From assembly GCA_013398055.1 (NCBI GenBank), contig VZRS01007545.1, positions 1 through 64,000 on the forward strand: a stretch of DNA of 64,000 bases, read 5' to 3'. This stretch comes from Ifrita kowaldi (taxonomy: Eukaryota; Chordata; Aves; Passeriformes; Cinclosomatidae). The position numbers and the translations under genes are program-made. Within the stretch, counting starts at the first letter, position 1. Each line of letters starts with the position of its first letter. Positions 1 to 11,765 of the stretch are shown here, in pieces. The notes beneath the pieces were generated by a model. It ran no database searches, was not told where the DNA came from, and was given only the letters and a program-made list of their open reading frames with translations.

Positions 1-17
1 GGAGTCACCCCAAGACA
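1..17 (-). mobile_element. Terminus of an LTR-type element running off the window
   Basis: Read on the minus strand, these bases are TGTCTTGGGGTGACTCC. The same 17 bases occur on the plus strand at 46667-46683, inside an insertion that interrupts a CR1 copy. In both places the match begins exactly at TG, as expected for the 5' end of a retroviral LTR. The sequence just outside differs (GAG here, GTGCC there). I infer that the rest of the element lies to the left of base 1. The family is not identified. Confidence 0.5.
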
Positions 18-589
18 CTCATCAAACTCTTTTCAGCCTTACATGAAAACTGAAGCAGTTAATAAGAACTCTTTAGAGATATAAAGAAAAGAAAAACTTA
101 ACGTGGAAATATGATACAGAAATGACTGAAGTACTCACCACGTGTTTTGTCTCACTGTTCATGGATAAGTTTGTTCCCAGATCTTGGTGTACAACACCAT
201 GGTTTTGCAGTAAGATGGATAGCAGAGTAGGACTATCAACAAAAGTTAATATATATGCAGATATCTGGAGCCAGGTGGATTTTACCCAAAAATGGAAACT
301 GTCATTCTCCATGCAGAGTCATGGTCATCAGGGGAGTTTCCTGATGATCAGCAAAAGAAAGGTTAATCTTCTACTAATTTTTTAAAAAGGCAAGAAGACA
401 GAATTGTGAAATAATAGGCTGGTCAGCTTCATCTTAGGATTTAAATGAATAGCATATCCTATTAGAAAACATTTTCAAACAAGGAAGGCAATCAGAAACA
501 GGAAACATGGATTTCTGAGGGCCATATCATGTTTGATCAGCAGAACTGCTTTTTGAGAGGAAATGACTGGCATGTGAATGAGGAAAATG

Positions 590-930
590 GGTGAATGTAA
601 TGTGATTTGTCTTTAGCAAGGCTTTTAGTACCATCTTGTACAGCTGGTTCATTTGAAACTGGAGGAACTAAAGGCTAATGCCATTAGATGAATTAAAAAT
701 TTACTAAACTGAACACCTTAGAGAGTTGTAACCAATGGTTTGAAATTCAGTGAATGGCCAGTAACACATGGACTATACTGGTGGTTGAAACTGAAGCTAA
801 AATTGCTCAGTATTTTTGTCAATAACCTGGATGATGATACAGAACATATCCTTAGCAAATTTATGGTTCATACTAATATGAGTGGGATTGACATGCGGTT
901 TAATGAAAATAGCTCAGTTCAAGATGAAAA
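590..930 (+). pseudogene. Ancient CR1-type LINE ORF2 fragment (reverse transcriptase core)
   Basis: The fragment keeps the order of CR1 reverse-transcriptase blocks despite frameshifts and stops. Near 615-635 it reads FSKAFST (family form FSKAFDT). Near 728-770 it reads VTNGLKFSEWPVT, matching the family's NG..S.W.PVT block before GVPQGS. Near 813-895 it reads IFVNNLDDDTEHILSKF, matching IFINDLDEG.ECTLSKF. Where intact elements have the catalytic FADD motif, this copy has FMVH, so both active-site aspartates are gone. About 30 residues also appear deleted before MRFNEN (family KFNK). The open frame at 740-1012 (90 codons) is a by-product of this fossil and not a host gene. It is one of the oldest repeats in the window and cannot be active. 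Confidence 0.75.
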
Positions 931-3900
931 CAAGACATACAAAGATGAAGACCAAATTCCTCAGAACTCCAATGCAGAAAAACTTGCATATGAAATTATG
1001 GGGGCTGTCTGATGCCTTTAAATAAACCTACCAAGTCTATAGGATGCAAAAACAATAAGCATGTTGAAAAGGAAAAAACAGTACTGTTACCAAGTGCAGG
1101 TACGTTATTCAGACACAAATAGAATGTGAGATTAAAAAAAAAAAGGTTGAAGAATTAGAAAAGAAAACCAGTATATAATTAGCAGTTCATACCAATTTGA
1201 CCACTGATGGATTTTTTCCAACTGTAACTTTCTTTCTCAAGAAAACTTATTTTAGAGGTGAAGAAATGTAGTAAGCTTGCCCTGTCTGGAATTCAGAATG
1301 AACTTTGTGTGGGTACAGGGGAAATTACTAAAGTGAAGATGTTGGGAAAGGTAAGATTTAGAGAACTGAAATTGGGCTAAAGGACAGACAACAGTGTGTG
1401 GTGTAAAAATCAGAGTTTTCAGGCAAGGGTTAAATATTCCTAAATTACTTATGTTGGAAATGATGTTGCTTAATATTTTCATTGATATTGTGAGCACAGA
1501 AATCAACATGTTACAGAAAACCAGATGTGATTAAAAACTAAAAAATATTGCCAATACTGTACTGTAAAGTGAATATTTTGAGGAATGGATTAGTAGCATT
1601 CTGCTAAGTTTTTAAAACAAGTAGAAAATAATGTACATATGGGATAGAAGCTAAAATTTTGGGTTACTTGTCAGTTATACAAAAGAGGAGAAAGACATGA
1701 AAAATGTAAGGTCACAGGAAGACCACTAATGACCAAAGGCATGTATTTAAGAGGACAAAGGAATTTGTAAGCGATATCAATATATTTCTAGTGAGCATGC
1801 AAAATGAAGTTATAAATGTTAAAGTAAAAGGTCTTGGTGAGAACTAATATTTAGTGCTATATAAAGATCTGACCACACATGTTTAAGAAAGATCGATTCA
1901 AGTGGAATTTATAAAGCAATACTGAAATCAGGCTGATGGAAGAAAAACTTACTTAAAATAATCTGGAAAATAAAGTCTCTGCTTCTGTCTCATGAGTAGA
2001 TCAAGTATGGCTGTGGTGTAACAAATACCAAAAAAGAAAGGGATATAATCAAAGAAAGGGCCAAGATGAGCATGAATTATTATATTCTGGCAATGTCTAA
2101 ATTTATTCTAGGTATTCAGATTAAAGTTTACAGTCCAAAAGAAGAATGAGAATCAACAGAGGGAGTTTCACACAAAATCTGTGAACTTCAATGAGAGTTG
2201 TTTTCATATTTTTAATTTGCTTTTCACTATAGCTCAAAGTGAAATTTAAGGGAATTTTCTGCCCACAGGAGCCCCAACTGTTGAGATGAACTGCTAAAGC
2301 AAATTTCTGCCGTCTGCTCTAACAATATACAAGCACAAGCAAGTAAGAGAAGGGATAGGACATCCTTTCTGTTTGGAGTTGAGGGAAATAGAATACTTTT
2401 GATGTGACATTATATTTACAGCAAACTTGGGCAATCTGAAAATAGAGGTGGCATATAAGTTTTGTGGCTAGAGCTCTCTTGGAATTCAGATTATCTGTAA
2501 GAGTAGGGAGGAATTCAAGAATATTCTGTAGTGGTCAAAAAAATCAGTACTACCAGGGAATTTTTCAGTTGTATACATTCTGTTGATGATATATGCTGGT
2601 TTTTTAAATAATTGTTTATAGGAATCAGACATTCTTAAACTCAGAAGGAAAAAACGTCAAATGCGTAGGAAAGGTATGAAATCTTTCTTATTGGGGAAAT
2701 ACCAATAGAGTCTGGTATTTATTAAATATTAAATATTTATTAAATTATTAAATACCACTGGGTTACTTGGGGACCAATTTAAATTGTTTATTTTCCTTGG
2801 TCTATTTGACTCATCCCAGAAGTTAAACTTTCCACTGCTTAGGAGGGTTCTCTGACCTACTGAATAGCATATCAGCTCTTGTAAGATTATGGACCTCTGA
2901 ATATCTTCCAGATCAGTTTGTGCAAGCAGTTGCCAAACAGGCAGAGGCTTGGACTGAAATTTCCCAGAACACAAATGTGGGCCAAATACATTCTTTGCAG
3001 TCTTGCTCTCACATTTTTTTCACATTTTTAATGTGCCAGGATCATTCTGAAAGAGCACAGAAAACCATTTTGATTCTCAAAAGTTTAAGTAGTGAAAAAT
3101 GTGTTTTCTGCTAATTCCTATGGAAGTTCCAATAAAGAGCTCAACTGATGAATCATAAACCACAAATAAAAGTCTCACTCCTTAGTTCTTCATAGGCCTT
3201 TTATGCTTCAAACATTTGCTGTCAGCCTTGTAAGACACCTGGTGTGCTGCTGTATCGTTGAGTATGATTAGATATTTCATTTATATTGAGGACATTATGA
3301 ACAGTTTTCCCACTGAGTGACAAGACATTGGGTTGAAAAGAGTGAACTGTGGGTAGGTATTTACATACACTAAGGTTAGATATATAACCTAGCTGACCAG
3401 ATTTCCTAGGCTTCCTATGTAATGATTTCCTAGGCTCCCTATACAATGAATGAAGAAAAGAATAGTTTTAATTCAGAGCAGGACCTTGGTCTTTTAGGAG
3501 AGAACCCTGCCACAATGATTCTGATTATCCTGCAGCAGATGAATGTCTGGGTACTAAAATTGGTACGTACATTGCCACTGCAGTAGCTTAGTTTTGCCAA
3601 TTCAGTGTTTTCCATCAAAATTAGATTGCTGAAAAATTCCCGGTCAGTGCCAGCTGGCATGTGTTTACAGCTGGAGTGAGTCAGCCACATACATTGTCTG
3701 CTGGCACATGTAGCTGTGGCTCAGACTGACACTATGATATGGTGAGTATTTGGCAGGTTGGTCTTAGAGCTGCAGCAAAGAGATGCCTCTGTCGTCTTCT
3801 GCTCCTGCTGCCCCCATGGTGGCCCTGTAGAATGGCCCGGAGAACAAGTTCTCTCCATGTAGCAGCAACTCTGTGGATGCAAATGACAGATGGAAAGACC

Positions 3901-5081
3901 TGAAAGAAAATTTTTTTCTCTCTATTTAGGTTTTTTATTTGACTGGAGAGGTTGTGCAATGGCTATGTCCTAGTTAACACAATAAAAGTGATTACTTTCT
4001 TTAAGGAGAACAAGTAAAGAAACTTAAAAAAAATATTTGATCTATGATGAACACTTTCTTCACTTTAAGTTGAAGTTTTTCCATAAATTAATTCTGATAG
4101 TCTATAATAATTTTTGCCACAAGAAAAAATTGATTTTTTTTTGTCTAAAAGACAAATTGATTTTACTAAGTTTTCCATTTTCCTTCAGCTTCAGCTGTTT
4201 GCCACTTTTGACTTAAATTAATGAATAATTATTTACTACATACCACTCCACTCCCCCATCAAAAGACACTTCTGGACACTTGCATTCAAACTGAGGAGAA
4301 AAAGCCTCACTGAGAAAAGATATAAGAAAACGGTTCAGTTCCATTGTCCTCCAGTTCTTTAGGATTATGTATGGGCCCACTGACTTCTGCAAAACACTCT
4401 TGCAATAAATGCTTTGGTGCTCACCTCATGTAGGGCACCACTACTTAGCAGGGTATAACTGGCATTTTGCTTTCTGATGCAAAAATGTTTCACACAACAA
4501 TACAAATATTGCCACCACTTACCTCAAGGCATTGATTCTCTTAAATAACAACTGCTTTCTTCTTTTTCACACTCCTGTACCTTCCCCCATGGTGTTAGCT
4601 TAACACCAGGTGGTCTGAGTGGTCTTTTTCCTGTCAGAACACTCTTTCTAAAATGAACTGCATTGCTACAGTCTCTATCTCAGTCACTGCTAGTGTCTGT
4701 GCTGCTCTTCCTCAATTTGTTGAATGCATCTTTGATAATTCTCCAAATACTGTCCTTATTTTACTGCAACATTTTCATATGCATAATTTCACTTTGAACC
4801 CATCAAGCTTGGGATTTCCACTGTCCTCCTGGCTTTTGCTCCTGGTTTGTAATGCAGTCTTCCCACAGTACTTTTAGCAAGTGCTTTTCCTCTCGCTCTT
4901 CTCTTTCGTGTACAGTTATACTTTCTTAAACCGTAATATTTCTGACTCTATTTTTGACTAGCTGTGTTGCTTCTTCATGGGGAAAGATATCTGAAATTTC
5001 AAGCACACCACTTCTCATAAAGAAGGAATTGTCTGACACCTTCTCTGGCATGCAATTCATGTATATATAGTTGCTAATCAT
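931..5081. other. Repeat-poor intergenic stretch
   Basis: I see no gene here. Open frames are at most 85 codons, overlap on opposite strands, and show no family motif. Small structures are an AT-rich imperfect inverted repeat at 2714-2756 and a 24-bp tandem duplication at 3400-3447. The block at 3640-3860 is somewhat richer in G and C but not recognisable. Old repeats may be hidden by divergence. Confidence 0.6.
3400..3447. repeat. 24-bp tandem duplication (2 copies)
   Basis: Two adjacent 24-base units, 3400-3423 and 3424-3447, both start GATTTCCTAGGC and end in AAT, with three mismatches between them. A simple replication-slippage duplication is the likeliest origin. Confidence 0.85.
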
Positions 5082-5146
5082 AAAACCATAGAATCATAGA
5101 ATAAAGTAGCGTGGAAGGTATACCTGAAGGACATCTGGTTCAAAAT
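5082..5146 (-). mobile_element. CR1 LINE 3' tail, short and diverged
   Basis: The plus strand reads ACCATAGAATCATAGAAT, then a diverged GTGGAAGG...ACATCTGGTTC. This is the reverse complement of the CR1 3' end (GAT.ATCT..GGTCCCTTCCAACC followed by ATTCTATG repeats). Only the last ~65 bases are recognisable, consistent with the strong 5' truncation usual for CR1. Confidence 0.75.
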
Positions 5147-6301
5147 TTAAATACTTCTGTTGTTTACTGAAAACAGTAGAATCTATGATATTCCTGTTCA
5201 CTCTATGTTCTGAGATTATGATAATGAATAAAAGGGCAATTAAAACAATTTTCCAAATGTCATGCAATACACGTTGTATTCTTTGATGATAAATGCAATC
5301 AACGTGGAAGAATTAAGCGTTTTGGATGTTCTAAGCTGTTTGATCTTGTTAAAAGGAGAGATTTTAGGAAGATTTATCACCGTTAGGAACCAAGTACCCT
5401 CGCAGAGTATAAAGACAGCCTATTATAACAGAGTTCTTCAAAAGAGGGCAAGTGTGAGCTGCATCATTTCAGACCTACCCTTAGTTTAGTTCATTTCTGA
5501 TAATATGGAATGGACTTTCTTTGAGAGGATCAACTGCCATTTCTGTTTTTAAATTGCTTGTAAGGAATGTATGATGTCTGATCTGGTTAATTGAAGGTCA
5601 TGCCAATCATAAGGCTAATCTGAAGATATATAAAAAAGAAAAGCTTAGCAGTTCCTGTTAAAATGTGAAGTATCTGCAGTATGCCTAATTGATAGTGTTT
5701 GAAAATTGAATCTTGTTCTTTTTGAAGCAACATTTTTATTCTAAATTAAAAATAATAATACTCACTGATATTCTTTTCTCATTGACTAAATTTGAAATAT
5801 GCAGAGACTTGTTTGATCTTTGGCATATTGCTATGAGATGGAGCTGGATTTAAGATATATGAGAGTGAGAACATACCAAAGAGAGCTGCAGGCTAATTGC
5901 GTCCTTATTAAGGCTGAGGGAGTGTTACGTTTGACTTCACTTAGAACAGACATATTATGGTTCAGACTGAATTACAGTCTGAATAGTCTGAAATCTTGTG
6001 TAGTAAATTGCTGGTGCATCTAAGGCATGTATCACTTTCAGAATAAAACAACATGAATTAAAAACTAAAACTAGATGTTGCTTTTGTGGTAAAAATAGTA
6101 AATGTTAGGATCAAATTTCCTTTTCTGTTTCAATGAAATGTTTGCAATTGCTTATACCCCACAGGGTAGGACAAATCCTCAAGCTGGGTAATAGGGGCCA
6201 TCAAGCTGCTGTGAAGGACTGTCTCATTCTTCCGTAGATCTTCTCATGTTTCTCATGGGTGAAGACCACTTTTTATTTTGTGTGTGAATAACTTTGGCCA
6301 C
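5147..6301. other. Intergenic stretch, nothing recognised
   Basis: AT-rich sequence between a CR1 tail and an LTR. Open frames are at most 75 codons and carry no motif. I see no RNA gene or clear repeat. Confidence 0.55.
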
Positions 6302-6886
6302 TGTTATCTCACAAAACCCCTATATGCACTATATAGAGTTAATATTGTTCCTAGTAGCTGGTACAGTGCTGTTTTTTTGATTTAAAATGAGAATAATTTT
6401 GACAACACACTGATGTTTTAGTTGTTGCTGAGCAGGGCTCAGACAGCACCAAGGTCCTGTCTGCTTCTCACACCACCCCACCAGTGAAGAGGATAGGGAT
6501 GTACAAATTGTTGGGAGGAGACACAGCCAGGGTCAAAGACCTTACCACATGGCATAATCCTCAGCATATAAAGCTGGGGCAAGAGGGAAGAATGGGAGGG
6601 ACATTCAGAGTGATGATGTCTGTCTTTCCAAGTAACATTATGTGTGATAGAGCTCTACTTTCCGGGAGGTGGCTGAACACTTGCCCACCCATGGGAAATG
6701 ATGAATGAATTCCTCGTCTTGCTTTGCTTGCATGCACAGCTTTTGCTTTACTTGCTAAACTGTTTCTATCTCAACCCATGAGTTTTCTCACTTTTACTCT
6801 TCTGTATCTCTTCCCCATCCCACTGGGAGGGACTGGGTGAGCTGCTGTGTGGGGCTGAGTTGCCAGCTGGGGTTAAAACCACAACA
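6302..6886 (+). mobile_element. Near full-length solo LTR of an avian endogenous retrovirus
   Basis: This ~585-bp block follows, nearly end to end, an LTR type I recognise from bird genomes. Landmarks in order are AGAGTTAAT near the 5' end, TTGCTGAGCAG..CTCAGACAG, CTTCTCACACCACCCCACCAG, GTTGGGAGGAGACACAGCC, a TATA box (TATAAA, 6567-6572) inside CAGCATATAAAGCTGGGG, GGTGGCTGAACACTTGCC, TTGCTTTGCTTGCATGC, CTCAACCCATGAGTTTTCTCACTTTTACTCTTCT, and an end in GGGGTTAAAACCACAACA. It begins TGTT and ends AACA. The usual ATTAAA-like poly(A) signal is altered to GCTAAA near 6756. No internal retroviral region follows, so it is a solo LTR left by recombination. I could not match target-site duplications (GCCAC before, CATGG after), so one end may be shifted. 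The open frame at 6484-6708 is a by-product. Confidence 0.85.
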
Positions 6887-9800
6887 CATGGTTAATGAAG
6901 AACCATTTCCCCAGTGCATTTCCAATTGCTTTGACCAAACTACATTTAAATAATTCAAACCAAAAGTGCTTCTGTTTTTCACACTGGGAGGCTTTCATTA
7001 TTCTGTAAGGCATTTGACATATGTGATGTGTATTACAACAAGGGCCTGCTAGTCAACTATTGCCAAAACTATGACTTTGCTTTTATTGTTCAGTTATTCT
7101 TATTCACATAGTGTTCAAATTCATAAGAAAATAAGAAACTCAAGGACTGCTTTTTTTTTGGTCTAAGTAGTTAAGAAGATATCTAACTCTCGTCTTTTCA
7201 GACCAAGAACTTACCTTGATGCTACTGGGACCTGGTTCTGAGTTTGGTAACGATGTAACAGATGTTTCTAAATTCACTAGACAGTCTGTGACTACCAAGT
7301 AACCCTTTTAATCTTACCGAGGCAGGGAGCATTTAATGAAACTTGTTTGTGTTAATCCAAGGGCACACCATTCAAAAACCTGCTCTTGTGAAGCAGCACA
7401 GGTTCTGGCACCTATGTGGCAGCTATGTATATTGTGAGACTGTGCCAGAGACCAGCCCTCACAGCAGGGGAATCACAGAGGGATCAGGCTCAGCTCCTCC
7501 TTCAGTTTGTGGTGTGCCTCAGGGAGCACTTTGTGACTGGAAACTAGAGGACCAAACCATGTGGGTCTTCAGAGGAGCTGCTGGGGAAAAGAGTGGGAGA
7601 GAAAAACAAAATAAAGTCCAGAAGAATATGCAGGAAGGTCTGCGTGTTGAATCTTGCAGAGCTTTTCATGTCAAGGGGTAATACCGTTCAGAGGATGAAG
7701 AATTCTGATCTATAGCCTTTGATCGGTCTCAAAATTAAGTGAAACTCTAGGTAGATGTTGAAATATAGTCCTCAGTGCTAATAAATTTCTAACAAACTAG
7801 ATATCTAACGATATAAATCATACATGTAGTCTTACTGTATAACAACATAAAACAAAGATTGAATATAACTTTTAGGACAGTCTTAAGGAAAAGATTGTTC
7901 TTCGTAAGCTCAGTTAGGCAGTTTGTTATGCATGAATTCATTACTCCAGCTGACTGGTTCTCATGACCGAGCATATCCAATGGATTCAAGTGTCAGAGTA
8001 AAACAGTCTCACACCTAATGCTTATGGAGATTTCCAAAGCAACTGACATTTGCTATTTTAAAATCATTTCACAGCAGCTGAAGACTCAGAGACAACATGG
8101 CTTTAAAAAATAATGGAAAGGTGAAGTACATTTCCATCCCACTCGAAGGCACCACTGTAACACTGGGAAAGGGAGCCTGCACTACATCTCTTCAATGACC
8201 TCATTTTGTGTCCAAATGTGTACCACTGAGCCCAGGAATTTCACAGCGGGGTGTCCTGCCTCTACCTTTGTGGTTTAAGGGAAGGATGATGGCACCCTGC
8301 TGTTTGCTGTCAGCCTTCAGGGAGGTCTTTTTTCCCCCACTCCTGTGCATGTATATATACACTCGTGTGTATATATATATTTATATATATATGTACATGA
8401 TCAATGAATAACCCAGAAAATGAGGCAGTTATGAAGAGGTGCCCTTTGCAAGGACCAGCAGAGGAAGAAAGAACATCTACTGCATTAGCAGGGATAATGT
8501 TCAATCCCACTAGGCTAAGGCAATATCATAGGTAAGAGATTAACCCAGAAAAGGATATTATTCTTTTAAAAATAAAGCAAGCAAAAGATAATTAAAGTAA
8601 GTTGGAAAGGACTATCTTTAGGAAGGGAAGAATTGGCAGTCAGAAAGCTCATTGCTAAAAGGTGAGCTCCTTAACTAAAAATAAGTTGTTCAATTAACAA
8701 AAAACATTTTAAAATTACAGAATATATATTATGAAAATGTTTAGACTTTCTGATTCTTTCTCTTTCCTGATGGTGAAGTTATTTCTTTTGTTGCTCTTTT
8801 CATTATCAAAGCAGACTTCTGCTGCAAAGCTTCATTAAAATGGCAGCTCTCACTGAGAGAAATAACTCTATTTGGTGAACAGAAATCCTGACAAAGTAAC
8901 TCCATGTCTCAAATCTATGTGCAATATTTTTATCCTCTATGTGCATAATGTGCATGAACATGAATACAGGCACACGTTACAAGTATGCATGTGTTGATAT
9001 TTGTCTAGAAAATGCTGTGTTTAAGTCTGTAAACACATTAAAAAATCACAGATTCTTTGTTTTTTGCATGATTCCCCTCGTCATTAGAATCCCTATAGCA
9101 TGGTCACATCCAACAACTGAAAGTAATTTCAAAGGGTTCAGATGTGTTGCTCTGACACGGACTAGCATTAGAGGCTGTTCAGCAGCAGCACCAGCAGTTC
9201 CCCTCCTCTCACTGTAACACTGGTGGCTCTCTGACTTCTTCCAACAAAGGAATAGGTAGGCAGCAGTACATCATGCGCAGAAAATAGGAACTTCAGAGGC
9301 CAGGAGGAGGTGTCATTTTTAATTTTCACCAACAAGGTTAGCATTTTTCATTCCCCAGAAGGTTTATCGAAACATGCATGGACTTTCCCAGTTGATAGAC
9401 CAGATCCCGGTACTCACATCCCAGGCATTGCACTAGGATGCTGAACATTACTTTGGCTGTCCCAGCTGCACCAACTGTGAGGAATGTTTCCTCTAGTAGA
9501 CAAACAGAGAGAAAACAGGAAGACCATGCCATAGCCTGCTTCAGTTGCATCCAATCAGTTTATCATTGCTCGTATTATGCTGCATCTCCCCCAGAAGCTG
9601 CATCCAGCTCAGTCTTCTCCAGAGTTATTTCTGAAATTTTGCACCAGACACAGGTACTCACTGGTTTTTATTTTAGTTAATTTTAATATATTGGGTAGTT
9701 TTTGTACCTTCTTGAACATCCATTTTTATCCACATGGAAAACTCTACTACACTTACAGAACATTGCCAAGAGAACCAGTTTTCAGGAGATTTTGCCATGT

Positions 9801-11544
9801 TCTTTGGACTCTTCAGTGAAAAACTTAAACTTGGGTAAAAAGAAAATTTGTGGCATGAACTGCTATATTAGGGAAGAATATCCAGCAGTTTAACAGATGT
9901 GTCAGATGCAGGGATGATATTACTAGATATTATCATTCTTTTCTGTAGAAATGTCTAGGCAGGAGGTCAGAAAAAATTATAAAATACCATTCATGTTCCT
10001 TTTTATTGATATACTTTTAAGAGCTACTTGAGCCTGTCACACAGGGCTTCATTTGGTGCTCCTTGAAGTTAATGGAAAACATCGGATTGACTTAGGGCCA
10101 TAGTTCAGGCCTATAATTGATCTAAATGAGATGCTAATAAGGTGTGTATATTAATATCTCTACTTTGCCTCCTCCAGTTGCTGGCACTACCTTTTCACTG
10201 TATCTTGTCTTAACTACATGCATAAGACTGAGAGAAATTACTACTTTCTTCAACAGCAGAGCTACCTAGAAAATGCACAAGTGAAATATGAATTTTGAAT
10301 AAAAGGGGAAAGACAATTTAAAATAACTAAAATTTGGTGAGATGTTTTACAAGAAGAAAAAGTAAAAATATCAGTTGTGCAAATTTTGAACCCATAAAGA
10401 AGGAATTCTGGAGACTTCCAAATATTTTTCTTTTTTGACCTTTCAAGCAGCAGAGACAAATAACATGAAACTGAATACCCTCCCACCACCAAATCGATTT
10501 TTACTGAAGATGACCTTCAAATATTTCTGAATGCTCCTGATTATCTCCAGATAAAAAATGTGCCATATCATTGTTAACTTAATATACTTGAACCTTTTTT
10601 TTTTTTTTGGGAATTCATAACAATGCCAGAGAAACCAAGATCTGAATGTAACTAATGGGCCTGCATGTCATTCTTCAAAACAAAATTTTGGTTCTGCCAG
10701 TAAGATTTTTGGAATGGAATGAAAAAAATGGAAAATGTTAGATGTCTGTACAGATTGTCTCTACTAAATCCTGAACACGAGTGACATACAGATTCCTACT
10801 AATTAACAAAAAGTCAGCAGTTGTACAGCAGCAAGAGCCTTGGGGGAAGAAAATGACAGCCAGTTTTCACAAAAGCAGAGCTTGTTTTAGCGAAAGAAGG
10901 GCTTGGCACACCCCTAGCCTGATGGTATGACTGGATCTACTGTACAGGTGCAGGAAATATGTCCTTCCTAGAGGAGCAGTCCCTTTGTGCATGCACAGCA
11001 CATGGAGCACTTCCACAGGAGCACTGGACCTGTTTGACCTGTGTAGTTCCTCTGTCATCAACCTGCTGCCAGGCTGGCAGAAGGGCAACCCAGGAAAATG
11101 GCAGCTGGTACAGGATTATCAAGCTGAGTGCTCTTCAAAGGGTAGGAGAAAAAGGTATGTGGCAGAAGAGGTGTAAGAGAAGAAAGGCTTGTTAATAAAT
11201 GTTTAAACTACTTTCTACCTTTTCCATGGTACAAGTTTTGACTGCAAGAAAATCCTGCAATAATGCAGCCATACTTTTTCTACAATTTTTTCAAGTTTAC
11301 TGTCATCACAACCTTATCAACAAAAGCTCTGTAGATTACAGAATGTCTAGAAAGAACTTAAAAATAGACACTAATGCAATGATTATTTTTAAAAATAAAG
11401 TGCAAAACAATATAGTTCATTAGTCAATAAATGATTCAAGCCTCGCATGGGTGTATTAGGAACATCTGTTGTACTTAACATTAAACCTTGTCTAATATAG
11501 TCTGACTTTTAGTTACTATCTGTCTATATATTGATAGATATTAA
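6887..11544. other. Intergenic stretch with a TA-rich microsatellite
   Basis: I recognise no gene. The longest frame, 7343-7681 (112 codons), has no family match. A TA-rich simple repeat lies at 8350-8398. Around 9160-9200 is a short AGC/CAGCAG-rich patch. A T-run occurs near 10594-10608. The block at 10940-11110 is richer in G and C but unrecognised. Overlapping frames on both strands there argue against coding. Confidence 0.55.
8350..8398. repeat. TA-rich microsatellite
   Basis: GTATATATACAC is followed by GTGTATATATATATTTATATATATATGTAC-type alternation: an interrupted (TA)n tract with short TG/CA steps at its edges. Confidence 0.85.
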
Positions 11545-11765
11545 ACATGATTGGCCCAAACACTGAGCCCTGGCAAACACACTTGTCAGCTGGGTGTCAC
11601 TCCATTCACCACCACTCTCTGTGCCCTACCAACCAGACAGCTTTTACCCAGTGAACAGTGCACCCATCCAAGCCATGAGCAGCCAGTTTCCCCAGGAGAA
11701 TGCTCTGGAAAATTGTTTTGGCTTTACCAAAGTCTAGACAGACAACATCCATAGCCTGACTTTCA
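11545..11765 (-). pseudogene. CR1 LINE ORF2 fragment (reverse transcriptase)
   Basis: On the minus strand this encodes a broken piece of CR1 reverse transcriptase. The block DVVCLDFGKA matches DVVYLDFSKAFDT (just above 11715-11750 on the plus strand). It is followed by the ILL.KLAAHGLDGCT..WVK region, and the end near 11550 matches the QGSVFG part of GVPQGSVLGP. Frameshifts and substitutions make it non-functional. The nucleotide string CCATTCACCACCACTCTCTG and the phrase CCAAGCCATGAGCAGCCAGTTTC (split here) are typical of reversed CR1. The 67-codon plus-strand frame over it is a shadow. Confidence 0.9.

Noticed and set aside
7343..7681. 112-codon plus frame containing GVPQGA, similar to the LINE RT block GVPQGS
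   Set aside because: Neither the block before it nor the IFINDL/FADD block after it is present, so the six-residue match is treated as chance.
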